Shown: positions 11,036-21,696, counted from the first letter of the stretch. The stretch: 43,421 nucleotides of DNA from Fuscovulum blasticum DSM 2131 (GCF_003034965.1 NZ_PZKE01000002.1:302200-345620); one strand, 5' to 3'. Notes: generated by a model not told the origin, from the letters alone. Made by a program: numbers and translations.

Positions 11036-11098
11036 TCGGGGATGAACCGTATGCTATGAAGGTTCAAATCTGTTCCCCGCACTCGCGGGGATTAAGTA
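11021..11098 (+). ncRNA. CRISPR RNA-like guide (CreR/CreA type): degenerate repeat, 20-nt pseudo-spacer, degenerate repeat
   Basis: The first degenerate repeat (11021-11049) matches the array repeat perfectly over its last 13 nt (CGGGGATGAACCG) and keeps a 5-bp stem, CCCCG (11024-11028) with CGGGG (11037-11041). Cas6e could therefore cut after G11041 and leave the 8-nt handle ATGAACCG. The pseudo-spacer is 11050-11069 (TATGCTATGAAGGTTCAAAT). The second degenerate repeat (11070-11098) matches 24 of 29 positions, including the whole stem-loop part except one base; its tail is ATTAAGTA instead of ATGAACCG. A conserved 3' part in the first copy and a conserved 5' part in the second is what crRNA-like antitoxin or regulator RNAs show. 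Overlap with the cas3 stop suggests processing from the cas3 transcript. Function is inferred. Confidence 0.8.
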
Positions 11099-11116
11099 TG
11101 CTATGTAAGTTCATTA
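11094..11116 (+). promoter_or_regulatory. Cascade target: AAG PAM plus pseudo-protospacer matching the crRNA-like guide
   Basis: AAG at 11094-11096, the best-known type I-E PAM, is followed by TATGCTATGTAAGTTCATTA (11097-11116). Against the pseudo-spacer, positions 1-9, 11 and 13-17 are identical. The mismatches are at 10, 12 and 18-20, and 12 and 18 are among the every-sixth positions that Cascade does not pair. Seed-only matching would allow Cascade to bind without efficient Cas3 cleavage. The site ends 3 bp before a TTGACA box, so bound Cascade (covering about 32 bp plus flanks) would occlude that promoter. Confidence 0.75.
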
Positions 11117-11119
11117 GCA

Positions 11120-11148
11120 TTGACAAAGCCCAGGCGTCAGCGCAAATT
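11120..11148 (+). promoter_or_regulatory. Promoter candidate repressed by the crRNA-like guide
   Basis: A perfect TTGACA (11120-11125) and, 17 bp on, CAAATT (11143-11148; three of six consensus positions). Predicted transcription would start near 11155, at the foot of a 12-bp hairpin. It could drive a small toxin RNA or serve as the distal promoter of cas8e. Confidence 0.5.
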
Positions 11149-11153
11149 TGAAA

Positions 11154-11184
11154 AGCCTCGGACGAGAATCACTCGCCCGAGGCT
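11154..11184. other. 12-bp hairpin at the expected 5' end of the transcript
   Basis: AGCCTCGG (11154-11161) pairs with CCGAGGCT (11177-11184), and inside it CGAG pairs with CTCG around AATCA. No T-run follows on the plus strand. On the minus strand the stem is followed by TTTTCAAATTT, so it could instead terminate antisense transcription toward cas3. Confidence 0.5.
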
Positions 11185-11238
11185 CCTGAAGACCACATCC
11201 CCGCCGCGCCAACGGCAAGAAGTCGCGAGGTGTGAAAG

Positions 11239-11259
11239 ATGCAGAAAATACCTTTCTGA
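11239..11259 (+). CDS. Six-codon mini-ORF, CreT-like toxin RNA candidate
   Basis: ATG CAG AAA ATA CCT TTC TGA, preceded by GAGG (11227-11230) at an 8-nt spacing. AUA is among the rarest codons in GC-rich alphaproteobacteria and needs the modified tRNA-Ile(CAU). CreT RNA toxins are known to act through such tiny ORFs that tie up a scarce tRNA. CAGAAA (11242-11247) and TTTCTG (11253-11258) also form a perfect 6-bp stem. A T-rich CTTTTCTTTT follows at about 11274-11283. All of this is suggestive only; a chance ORF this short is common. Confidence 0.25.
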   Translation: MQKIPF

Positions 11260-11425
11260 ACCCGCTCGTGGCGCTTTTCTTTTAGCATCACCTGCGGGCG
11301 CGGGCAATGACATGATGTCCTTGCCCTTTGCGGGCCGGCCCGGCTTTACGCCATTGCGTCACCTTGCCGCTTTACTGCGAGCCGGGACCGGCTTTCTATC
11401 GTCATGATTGCAAGCAGGGATCACC
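11260..11425 (+). promoter_or_regulatory. cas8e upstream region with a weak second promoter candidate
   Basis: No gene seen. TTTACT (11371-11376) and TTCTAT (11394-11399) have 17-bp spacing and lie just before the cas8e start at 11426. If this promoter is real, the TTGACA promoter further up is free to serve a separate small RNA. Both boxes are weak matches. Confidence 0.3.
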
Positions 11426-12879
11426 ATGTCTCTCAATCTGATTTCCGATCCATGGATTCCGGTAATCTGTTCCGATGGTTCGCGCCGGATCATCGCACCG
11501 TGGCAAATGGCCGAACCGGGGCCCTTTTCGCCGGACTGGCCGCGGCCCGATCTCAACATCGCCTGCCATGAATTCCTGATCGGGCTGGTCTATCTGGCCG
11601 ATCCGCCCGCCGACCTTCATGACTGGCGCAATCGCCGCGCGCCCGATCCGGCCCGGCTGCGCGAGAAGCTGGCGCCCTTTGCGCCCGCCTTCGACCTGCT
11701 TGGTGATGGCCCGCGGTTCCTGCAGGATCAGGAGCCGCTGGAGGGCGAGACCAATTCGCCCGACATGCTGTTCATCGACAGTGCCGGTGCCAATACCGCC
11801 CGCAACAACGCCGATGTGATGGTGCATCGCTGCCGCTATCCGGTGCTGGACCCGGCCCTTGCGGCGATGGCCCTTTATACCTTTCAGGCCTTCGCCCCGT
11901 CGGGCGGAGCGGGCAATCGCACCTCGATGCGCGGGGGCGGGCCGCTGGTCACGCTTGCCGATCCCGGGGACGGGCTTTGGCCGCGCATCTGGGCCAATGT
12001 GCCCTATGGCCAGCCCGGAACCACACAAAGCCTGCCTTGGATGCGCGCCACCCGCGTTTCGGACAAGGGGCTGGAAACCTTTCCACCCGAGGATGCCCTG
12101 TTCGGACCCGAGGCGTTTTTCGGCCTGCCGCGCCGGTTGCGGCTGGTGGCCAGCGAAGGCGGCGTGACCGGGGTGATCCAGAAACCCTATGGGACGAACT
12201 ATGCACGCTGGAAGCACCCGCTGTCGCCCTATTACCGGCTGAAACCCGGCACCGAATGGCTGCCGAAACACCCGCGTGCCGGGCGGTTCGGGTATCGCAA
12301 CTGGCTGGGCATCGTCGCTCAGGAAGCGAAAAGCGAGGTGACCGAGCTTTCGCTGTCGCTGCGCAATTGGGAGGGCCGCGGCGGGGGCGGTTCGGTCATC
12401 GTCGCGGGCTGGGCGATGGACAACATGAAACCCCGCGATTTCACCCTGTCGGTGCAGCCCCTGCCCGACCTGCCGGTCGAGGCGCAGGATCTGCTGGCCT
12501 TCCTGATCCTTGGCGCCGAGGCGGCGGGTGTCGCCCTGCGCGGCGCGCTGGAGCCGGTGCTGGCCGGGGGCGAAGCGCGCGAGGCCGAGCGGGAGGCGTT
12601 TTTCATGGCCACCGAGACGCGGTTTGCCAGGCATCTGGACGCGATCCGGGCCGGGGCTGACCCGCGCGCCGACTGGCTGGCCGATCTGCGGGCGCAGGCG
12701 TTGCGGCAATTCGATGCGCTAGCGGTTCCCGGGATCGACCAGCGCGAGACCGATCAGATCAACCGCATCGTCACGGCGCGCAAGTTCCTTGGCCTTGCCT
12801 TCGGGGGATATGGCAAGCAGGGCAAGGCGATCTTCGAGGCGCTTGACCTGCCCCTGCCGGAAAAGAAGGGGAAAGCGGC

Positions 12880-12883
<4 letters not shown>
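11426..12883 (+). CDS. cas8e: Cascade large subunit Cas8e (Cse1/CasA)
   Basis: 485 residues, close to the roughly 500 usual for Cse1. It is the type I-E Cascade subunit that recognises the PAM and recruits Cas3. It opens with the family signature NLISDPWIPVI, followed by the mid-protein MLFIDSAGANTARNNADV segment and a late helical bundle (MATETRFARHLDAIRAG, TDQINRIVTARKFLGL). ATG 11426 is used; an upstream TTG at 11408 in frame adds only six residues, and GCAGGGA sits before the ATG. The end overlaps cse2 by ATGA, so the cas8e-to-cas2 genes form one coupled operon. Confidence 0.95.
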
Positions 12884-14503
<1,620 letters not shown>

Positions 14504-14504
<1 letters not shown>

Positions 14505-15169
14505 TGCAGCCCTTCCTGATCTTTGGCCTGACCGCCAACCTGGGCGCCATGGGCGAACTTGCCGGGCATGAGCGGCGCGGCGGGCTGACCTTTCCCGGCC
14601 GGTCGGCGGTGATCGGGGTGATGGGGGCGGCGCTTGGCATCCGCCGCGACGGCGATTTTTCGGCGCTTGAGGCGCTGGAGATCACCATCGGCCTGCATGA
14701 CAGCGGCGCCCCCTTGCGCGATTACCACACCATCGAAACGGTGCCCTCGGCAGCGGTGAAATCGCCCAATTCGCGCCCCGAGGCGCTTCGGGCCGCGCGG
14801 GGCCGCACCAACACCACCATCACCCTGCGCGACTACCGCGCCGGGCCGCTGTTCAGCGTCGCCGTGGCGGGTCAGGGGCTTGCGGCGCTGGCAACCGCGC
14901 TGAACGCCCCGGTCTTCACGCTGTATCTTGGCCGCAAATCCTGCCCGCTGGCCGCCCCGCCCGGGGCGCGGCTGGTGCAGGCCGAACGGGCAGAGGACGC
15001 CCTGGCGCAACTGATCCTGCCCCCCTGGCGGCAAAAGGACCAGTTGCAGGCCGTGGTGGTTGAAGACCCCGCAGGCGAGGTGCTGCACGATCGGGCCCTT
15101 GACCGTGCCCGCTGGCATTTCGCGCCGCGCCGGGTGGCGGTGCGGCCGGTGACGGGGGCTGCGACATGA
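14504..15169 (+). CDS. cas5e: Cascade subunit Cas5e (CasD)
   Basis: 221 residues. MQPFLIFGLTANLGAMGE is followed by a glycine-rich FPGRSAVIGVMGAALGI segment, which matches the Cas5 RRM and thumb that cap the crRNA 5' handle in Cascade. The RDYHTIETVPS and TTITLRDYRAG stretches are typical of the I-E branch. The start ATG overlaps the cas7e stop (TGATG), and the end overlaps cas6e by four bases. It recognises the 8-nt handle, which in this locus exists as ATGAGCCG and ATGAACCG. Confidence 0.94.
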
Positions 15170-15890
15170 CGCTTTATCTCAGCCATCTGCGCCTGTCGCG
15201 GCGGCCTTCGGCGCAGGCTCTGGCCCCCCTGCTTGCCCCCGCCGACCCGGCGGCGCGCAAGGCCGCGCAGCACAACCTGCTGTGGTCTGTCTTCACCGAT
15301 GGGCCCGACCGCAACCGCGATTTCCTGTGGCGCGAAGAGCGGGAGAACAGTTTCCTCACCCTCTCGGCCCGCCCCCCCGCGCAGACCGACCTGTTCGAGC
15401 CGCATCAGGTGAAGGAATTCGCCCCGGCCCTTTCCATCGGGGACCGGCTGGACTTCCAGTTGCGCTGCAATGCCACCCGCACCGAAAAGACCGGCGGCTT
15501 GTCGGAACGTGGCAAAGAGAAGAAGCGCCACATTGATCTGGTCATGGATGCCCTGCAGGCGGTTCCCGGCCGCAAGGATTTGCCCGAAGGGGCCCAAAGC
15601 CTCCGCGCACCGGCGCGGCTGTCCCTGGCACAGGATGTGGGCCGCGCCTGGCTGGCACGCCAGGGGCAAAAGGCCGGGTTTCACCTGCTGGCGGCCGAGG
15701 TGGCGGATTACAGCACCGAGGTGCTGCCCGGCCATCGCGGCCCGCGCAAGGGCCAGCCGCAATTCGGCATCCTTGATCTGACGGGCAGGATCGAGATCAC
15801 CGACCCGGCGGCATTTCTGCCGATGCTTGCGGCGGGGTTCGGTCGCGCCAAGGCCTTCGGCTGCGGCCTGATGCTGATCCGGCGCGCGGC

Positions 15891-15894
<4 letters not shown>
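15166..15894 (+). CDS. cas6e: pre-crRNA endoribonuclease Cas6e (Cse3/CasE)
   Basis: 242 residues. Cas6e cleaves the repeat hairpin at the base of its stem and stays on the crRNA 3' end. The amino terminus LYLSHLRLSRR is the first RRM strand. His36 in AAQHNLLW is the expected catalytic histidine, and the C-terminal glycine-rich GFGRAKAFGCGLMLIRR is the RNA-binding loop and final strand of the family. A basic GKEKKRH segment lies mid-protein. It would also be the enzyme that processes the degenerate repeats at 11021-11098. It overlaps both neighbours by ATGA. Confidence 0.94.
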
Positions 15895-17125
<1,231 letters not shown>

Positions 17126-17205
17126 CCTCGACCAGCCAAGGCCGAAACCTCGGCGCGCTCTTTGACATCGTGAATTCCGTGGAGGATCAATCGCCTGCAG
17201 AAAGA
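17126..17205 (+). promoter_or_regulatory. CRISPR leader
   Basis: 80 bp between cas2 and the first repeat, more AT-rich toward the array. It has TTGACA at 17162-17167 with a poor -10 candidate GATCAA (17185-17190) at 17-bp spacing. The same GATCAATCGCCTG (17185-17197) differs from the IHF consensus WATCAANNNNTTR at two positions and lies 8 bp before the first repeat, where IHF bending assists type I-E integration. The promoter and IHF roles are inferred. Confidence 0.7.
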
Positions 17206-18018
17206 CTGTTCCCCGCACCCGCGGGGATGAGCCGATGGCTGGCCTTGAGCCGGTGATCGCCAAGCTCTGTTCCCCGCACCCGCGGGGATGAGCCGCAAAC
17301 TTCATGGCCTTCGGCTTCAAGGAAGAGCTGTTCCCCGCACCCGCGGGGATGAGCCGACCGCTCACATCCACCACGAGACCCCCATCGGCTGTTCCCCGCA
17401 CCCGCGGGGATGAGCCGCCGTAGGCGCTGTGCTTCCGTCTCTCAACCTCCTGTTCCCCGCACCCGCGGGGATGAGCCGGGAGGGGGGTCTGATCTCTGGC
17501 CCCATCCCCCTGTTCCCCGCACCCGCGGGGATGAGCCGCCGTTGGTGGTGGCCGAAGACATGCCGAACGTCTGTTCCCCGCACCCGCGGGGATGAGCCGT
17601 TCGAACGGTCGGCCACGTCCATGGGCAGCATCTGTTCCCCGCACCCGCGGGGATGAGCCGGAGAAGAAGCAGATGGAAGAACGCGGTAACGGCTGTTCCC
17701 CGCACCCGCGGGGATGAGCCGGTGGGCACCAGCGGCAAGCAGGCGTTCGGCACCTGTTCCCCGCACCCGCGGGGATGAGCCGCACGGCTGGCCTGCGAAG
17801 TGGGAGCCCGTCCCCTGTTCCCCGCACCCGCGGGGATGAACCGGCCGCAAGCCTGTATGGCGGGCTGCCCGACCTCTGTTCCCCGCACCCGCGGGGATGA
17901 ACCGATGGACCAATTGGCGATAGCGGCTGATGGCGACTGTTCCCCGCATCCGCGGGGATGAACCGCGATCTGACCGAGAATTGCGAGGCATTATCCGCTG
18001 CTCCCCGCAAACGGGCGG
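17206..18018 (+). CRISPR. Type I-E CRISPR array, 13 repeats plus a degenerate terminal repeat, 13 spacers
   Basis: 29-nt repeats start at 17206, 17267, 17328, 17389, 17450, 17510, 17571, 17632, 17693, 17754, 17815, 17876 and 17937. Each begins CTGTTCCCCGCACCCG and contains the CCCCGC/GCGGGG stem cut by Cas6e. Spacers are 32 nt, except the fifth (17479-17509), which is 31. Repeats 1-10 end in ATGAGCCG, and repeats 11-13 end in ATGAACCG; repeat 13 also has ATCCG for ACCCG. After one more 32-nt spacer (17966-17997), a broken copy, CTGCTCCCCGCAAACGGGCG, begins at 17998, marking the leader-distal end. Orientation is set by the leader next to cas2. Confidence 0.98.
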
Positions 18019-18479
18019 TCGTGCTGTGCCAGTACCGGCCTGACCAGTCAGGCCGCCGATGCGCAGATGCTCTGCTATCGACGCTTCTGAAGCGAACCAA
18101 GCGTCCCTTCGCGTCGGGTTCAAAAATGGCAGCGTTGTCCCGCATACCTGTTGCGGCTGACCTGCCGCCGGCCGTCCCTTGTTCATATCGAAAGTGGGTT
18201 TGATGCGAGGACGAGCGGCCCATCTTGTGCCCGATGTCCCCCCAACCGCCGCGCCCCGATGGTCTTGCACGGGCGGGGGCATCGTGATGGCCCGCCGGCG
18301 CCAGCCATTTGACAACGGGCCGGGGCCTTTGCGGGCGGCCCCGGCCTTTTGGATGTTTGTGTCGACGTGCCCGAACTGCAGGTGACACCTGACCAGATCA
18401 TGGCACGTCCCTTTGTCATATCCCGGCGATGCACCGCACAGCGGTCGGCGCAGCAATGATCGCAAGGCGGAGACTGGCG
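18019..18479. other. Gap between CRISPR array and the siderophore reductase gene
   Basis: About 460 bp with no credible gene; open frames here have no recognisable sequence, and those crossing the array merely translate repeats. The only clear element is the terminator at 18317-18350. Confidence 0.6.
18317..18350 (+). terminator. Strong intrinsic terminator downstream of the CRISPR array
   Basis: GGCCGGGGCC (18318-18327) pairs perfectly with GGCCCCGGCC (18337-18346), followed by TTTT. No plus-strand gene ends nearby, so it may end the pre-crRNA transcript or an unseen small RNA. Confidence 0.7.
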
Positions 18480-19241
18480 CTAATCATCAAGCGACTTTAC
18501 CGAAGCATCGGCCTGCCCCTGAACCCAGTAGCCCGAGGCCTTGATCCAGTTCGGCGCCATCCCGCGCGCGATCAGCGCCGCACGCAAAGCCTTGGCCACC
18601 CCCGCCTCGGCTGCGATCCAGGCGAAAGTGCCCGGACGCAGTTCAATACCGGAAAGCGCCGCCAGCAGGGGGCCCGGGTCTGCGGCCTTGGCCAGCGGGC
18701 GCGCGATCCAGTGCGCCTCGTGTCGGGCGACGGACTCGAAACCTTGCCGGTCCGCCTCTGACGGCACGGCGACAAGGCTTGTAACCGGCGTTCCCGCCGG
18801 CAATTCCTCGATCCAGCGGCCGATGGCAGGCAGGGCCGTCTCGTCGCCGATCAGAAGCCAGTGCGTGACCGGGCCGGTGATCACCGTCGAGCCGCGCGGC
18901 CCGCCGATGCGTGCCACATCGCCCGGTTGCGCGGCGCGTGCCCAGTCAGCGGCAGGTCCGCCGGGGTGATCGACAAAATCCAGCGTGAGTTCGCGACGAA
19001 CGGGATCGAAGCGACGGGGCGTGTAATCGCGCATCTGCGGCCGCGCCTCGGCGGTGTCGGGACCAAGGAAGAGCTTGACGTGATCATCGGGGGCAAGGCT
19101 TTGAAAATCGGCCAGATCGTCCCCAGCCAGCACCACCCGGATCATCGCGGGGGTAAGTTGGGTAACGCTGCGCACAGTCAGGTTGCGCCGCTTCGGGTCT
19201 TGCCGGAAACGCTGCAGGTGCGGGGCGGGTGTGTCGGTCAT
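18480..19241 (-). CDS. Siderophore-interacting protein (ferric-siderophore reductase, ViuB/SIP family)
   Basis: 253 residues. The N-terminal FAD-binding barrel has RDYTPRRFD (the R-x-Y-T flavin motif) and GDVARIGGPRGS, which binds the phosphate. The second half is the NAD(P)H domain: LIGDETALPAIGRWIEELP, FAWIAAEAG and the characteristic late ASGYWVQGQADA. The family reduces and releases iron from imported ferri-siderophores in the cytoplasm. ATG 19241 is preceded by AAGGCCGAAG. It is a single gene with no siderophore transporter in the window. An iron-responsive operator would be expected upstream, but none was identified with confidence. Confidence 0.93.
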   Translation of the reverse strand: MTDTPAPHLQRFRQDPKRRNLTVRSVTQLTPAMIRVVLAGDDLADFQSLAPDDHVKLFLGPDTAEARPQMRDYTPRRFDPVRRELTLDFVDHPGGPAADWARAAQPGDVARIGGPRGSTVITGPVTHWLLIGDETALPAIGRWIEELPAGTPVTSLVAVPSEADRQGFESVARHEAHWIARPLAKAADPGPLLAALSGIELRPGTFAWIAAEAGVAKALRAALIARGMAPNWIKASGYWVQGQADASVKSLDD

Positions 19242-20076
19242 CTTCGGCCTTTCTGTCCGGCCCGGCCTCGGATGCGCTGATCCAAACGCACCGAAACACG
19301 GGCCCGTGGGGTGCCAGTGTCGGTGCGTTGATTCACGTTAACGCTTACGATGGATCGGGCTTATGATCTTTCGGCGACCGGAAGACGGCAAGGGCTGCAT
19401 CGCCAGATCACGGCAATGTCAGCCCTACAGCGCCCCGAAATGCGCACGTTTTCGCGCGGGTTCATGGCCCTTGCGGGGGGCGCTGAAACGCGAACGGATC
19501 GGCGGGTAACGCCAACACGGAACGGCCATGTGGCGTGATTGGCAAGATGGTCCCGATCATGCTGCCGAAACGGAAGGAGAGGCGCGCCCTTCTGCGTGAA
19601 CACGCCGCGCGCAAGCTGGCGGACCCCGCGGTCAAGGACTGGCGTGCCCTGTTTCAACGGGCGGGGCCGGGAAGAAACCCATCGGCGCAGGGGCGGCGCA
19701 GAGAAATTTCATGATGTCTTTCCGCAAAATAGACGATTGATCTTGACGTGATTTATCCCGAAGGTTGCCGGCATGACAGGCCCCCAAGGCCGCGGCGCGA
19801 GAACGCCCCGCCTGGACCGCCTGAAAGCAGCGCGCAAACGGAGCTTGGAATGACCACAAATCTGGCCCGTCGCCCCGGCGGGCCCCCGATCGCAATCCAG
19901 ATCACCGGCGTGGCGAAGTGGTTGGGGTTACGCCGGGTCTTGCGCGACAACGGGCTGATCCGCCTTCCATCCCTGTCTGCTGTCTTTGCCCCGTTCACAG
20001 CCCCGGTGCCGGCCTTGGCTTGCCAGCCCGGGCCCCTTGCCCCACACTCCCCCTCATCCAACCATCAGGTGCCAGA
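19242..20076. other. 835-bp gap upstream of the peptide transporter operon, mostly non-coding or decayed
   Basis: Open frames here are short and compositionally poor. The stretch from 19250 to 19760 shows no recognisable protein. A TTCACGTTAACGCTTACG sequence at about 19331-19348 lies where the promoters of the reductase gene (minus) would be expected. The only protein-like remnant is the ABC-ATPase-like start at 19850, listed separately. The region looks like a deletion or insertion scar. Confidence 0.5.
19850..19972 (+). pseudogene. Possible remnant of an ABC transporter ATP-binding gene (N-terminal fragment)
   Basis: ATG 19850 with GGAG about 8 nt upstream begins MTTNLARRPGG and continues IQITGVAKWLGLRRVLRDN, which resembles the first strand and A-loop region of ABC ATPases of the sulfonate/amino-acid type (pattern GVsKwfG-rrVLrd). 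The similarity then stops abruptly, and neither a Walker A nor any later motif follows. It may be a truncated relic left by a deletion. Chance resemblance cannot be excluded. Confidence 0.3.
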
Positions 20077-21672
20077 ATGACCCTTGTCCTGTCCCGTCGT
20101 GGCCTGTTCCTGTCGACTGCGGCGCTTGCTGCCCTGCAATTCCTGCCCCGTTCGGCCAGCGCCCAGTCCGGCGGCCGGATCACGGTTGCGGCCGACAGCG
20201 AACCCGCGCAATTGAACCCGGCGATCGCGGCGTCGAACGGCGTGTTCTACATTTCGTCCAAGGTGATCGAACCGCTGGCCGAGGCTTCCTATGATGAAGC
20301 GGGGCTGCGGCCGCTGCTGGCAACGGGGTGGGAAGGGGCGGAGGACGGCCTCTCGATCACGTTCAAGCTGCGCGAAGGGGTGACGTGGCATGACGGCACG
20401 CCCTTCACCTCGGCCGATGTCGCATTTTCGGCGCTACAGGTGTGGAAACCGTTGCAGAACATCGGCCGCACGCTGTTTGCCAACCTTACCGCCGTCGAGA
20501 CGCCGGACGCGCATACGGCGGTCTTCCGCTTTTCGGCCCCGACACCGCTGCAACTGATCGCCAAGGCGCTGCCCGTGGTGTCATCTGTGCTGCCGAAGCA
20601 CATCTATGATGGCAGCGAAATTGCGGAGAACCCGGCCAACCGGGCCCTGATCGGAACGGGGCCGTTCGTCTGGGGCGACTACAAGCCCGGCGAATACTAT
20701 CTGCTGAAGCGCAACCCGGCCTACTGGCAACCCGATCTGCCGCTGGCCGAGGAACTTGTGTTCCGCGTGCTGCCTGACCGTGCCGCAGCGGCGGGGTCAC
20801 TGGAGGCGGGCGAAGTCCAGCTTGCGGCCTTCTCATCGGTGCCGCTGGTCGAGCTTGACCGGATCGGCAAGGTGCCGGGCCTGACCGTCATCACCAAGGG
20901 CTATGAGGCGCTGACGTATCAACTGGTGGTCGAGATCAACCACCGCAACGCGCATCTGGCCAACCTGAAGGTCCGGCAGGCAATTGCCCACGCGATCGAC
21001 AGGCAATTCGTGCTGGACACCATCTTCCTTGGCTATGCGGCCAAGGCAACCGGGCCGGTGCCCGCCAACGATCCGACCTTCTACACGCCGGATGTGACCA
21101 CCTACGCCTTCGATCCCGAAAAGGCCAAGGCCCTGCTGGATGAAGCCGGCTTCCCGGCGGATGCCAGCGGCAAACGCTTTGCCCTGCGATTGCTGCCCGC
21201 GCCCTATTTCAACGAAACCCGCCAGTTCGGTGATTACCTGCGTCAGGCGCTGGCTGCCGTGGGAATTGACGCGACCATCGTGGCGAATGACAGCGCGGCG
21301 CATCAGAAGGCGGTCTATACCGACCATGATTTCGACCTTGCCGTCGCGCCGCCCGTATTCCGGGCCGACCCGGCAATCTCGACCACCAATCTGGTGCGGT
21401 CGGGCATCCCTGCGGGGGTGAACTTCTCGAACCAGGGGGGCTATGTGAACCCCGAACTGGACAGCCTGATCGACACGGCGCTGACGACACTGGACCCGGC
21501 CGCGCGCGTGGCCCTTTATCACCGCTTCCAGCAACTGGTCACGGCGGACCTGCCGCTGATCAACGTCGTCGACTGGTCCTTCACCTCGGTTGCCTCGGAC
21601 AAGCTGGGGAACATCGCGAACAATCCCCGCTGGGCGGTTTCGAACTGGGCGGACCTGACACTTGGCACCTGA
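20077..21672 (+). CDS. Peptide-type ABC transporter substrate-binding protein (family 5)
   Basis: 531 residues. The signal peptide SRRGLFLSTAALAALQFLP...SASAQS contains a twin-arginine-like SRRGLFL and an AxA cleavage site, so periplasmic export, possibly by Tat, is predicted; no lipobox is present. The body has SBP_bac_5 hallmarks: LREGVTWHDGTPFTSADV, LIGTGPFVW, LKRNPAYW, LKVRQAIAHAIDR and the late LYHRFQQLVTADLPLI. It probably binds oligopeptides or a related amino compound. ATG 20077 was chosen because the longer upstream frame lacks a signal peptide. It heads an operon of seven genes, with 24 bp to the first permease. Confidence 0.93.
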   Translation: MTLVLSRRGLFLSTAALAALQFLPRSASAQSGGRITVAADSEPAQLNPAIAASNGVFYISSKVIEPLAEASYDEAGLRPLLATGWEGAEDGLSITFKLREGVTWHDGTPFTSADVAFSALQVWKPLQNIGRTLFANLTAVETPDAHTAVFRFSAPTPLQLIAKALPVVSSVLPKHIYDGSEIAENPANRALIGTGPFVWGDYKPGEYYLLKRNPAYWQPDLPLAEELVFRVLPDRAAAAGSLEAGEVQLAAFSSVPLVELDRIGKVPGLTVITKGYEALTYQLVVEINHRNAHLANLKVRQAIAHAIDRQFVLDTIFLGYAAKATGPVPANDPTFYTPDVTTYAFDPEKAKALLDEAGFPADASGKRFALRLLPAPYFNETRQFGDYLRQALAAVGIDATIVANDSAAHQKAVYTDHDFDLAVAPPVFRADPAISTTNLVRSGIPAGVNFSNQGGYVNPELDSLIDTALTTLDPAARVALYHRFQQLVTADLPLINVVDWSFTSVASDKLGNIANNPRWAVSNWADLTLGT

Positions 21673-21696
21673 GCCTTTCCCTTCGCGCCGCCAGAG

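Noticed and set aside
11021-11098. A mere relic or second mini-array of ordinary CRISPR
   Set aside because: The spacer is 20 nt instead of 32, the repeats are degenerate in complementary halves, and the spacer matches an adjacent PAM-flanked promoter; a decayed array would not be expected to show all of these.
11120-11407. 95-codon frame in the cas3-cas8e gap starting at TTG
   Set aside because: No ribosome binding site, Arg/Pro-rich shadow composition, and it begins at the TTGACA box; the region is better explained as regulatory.
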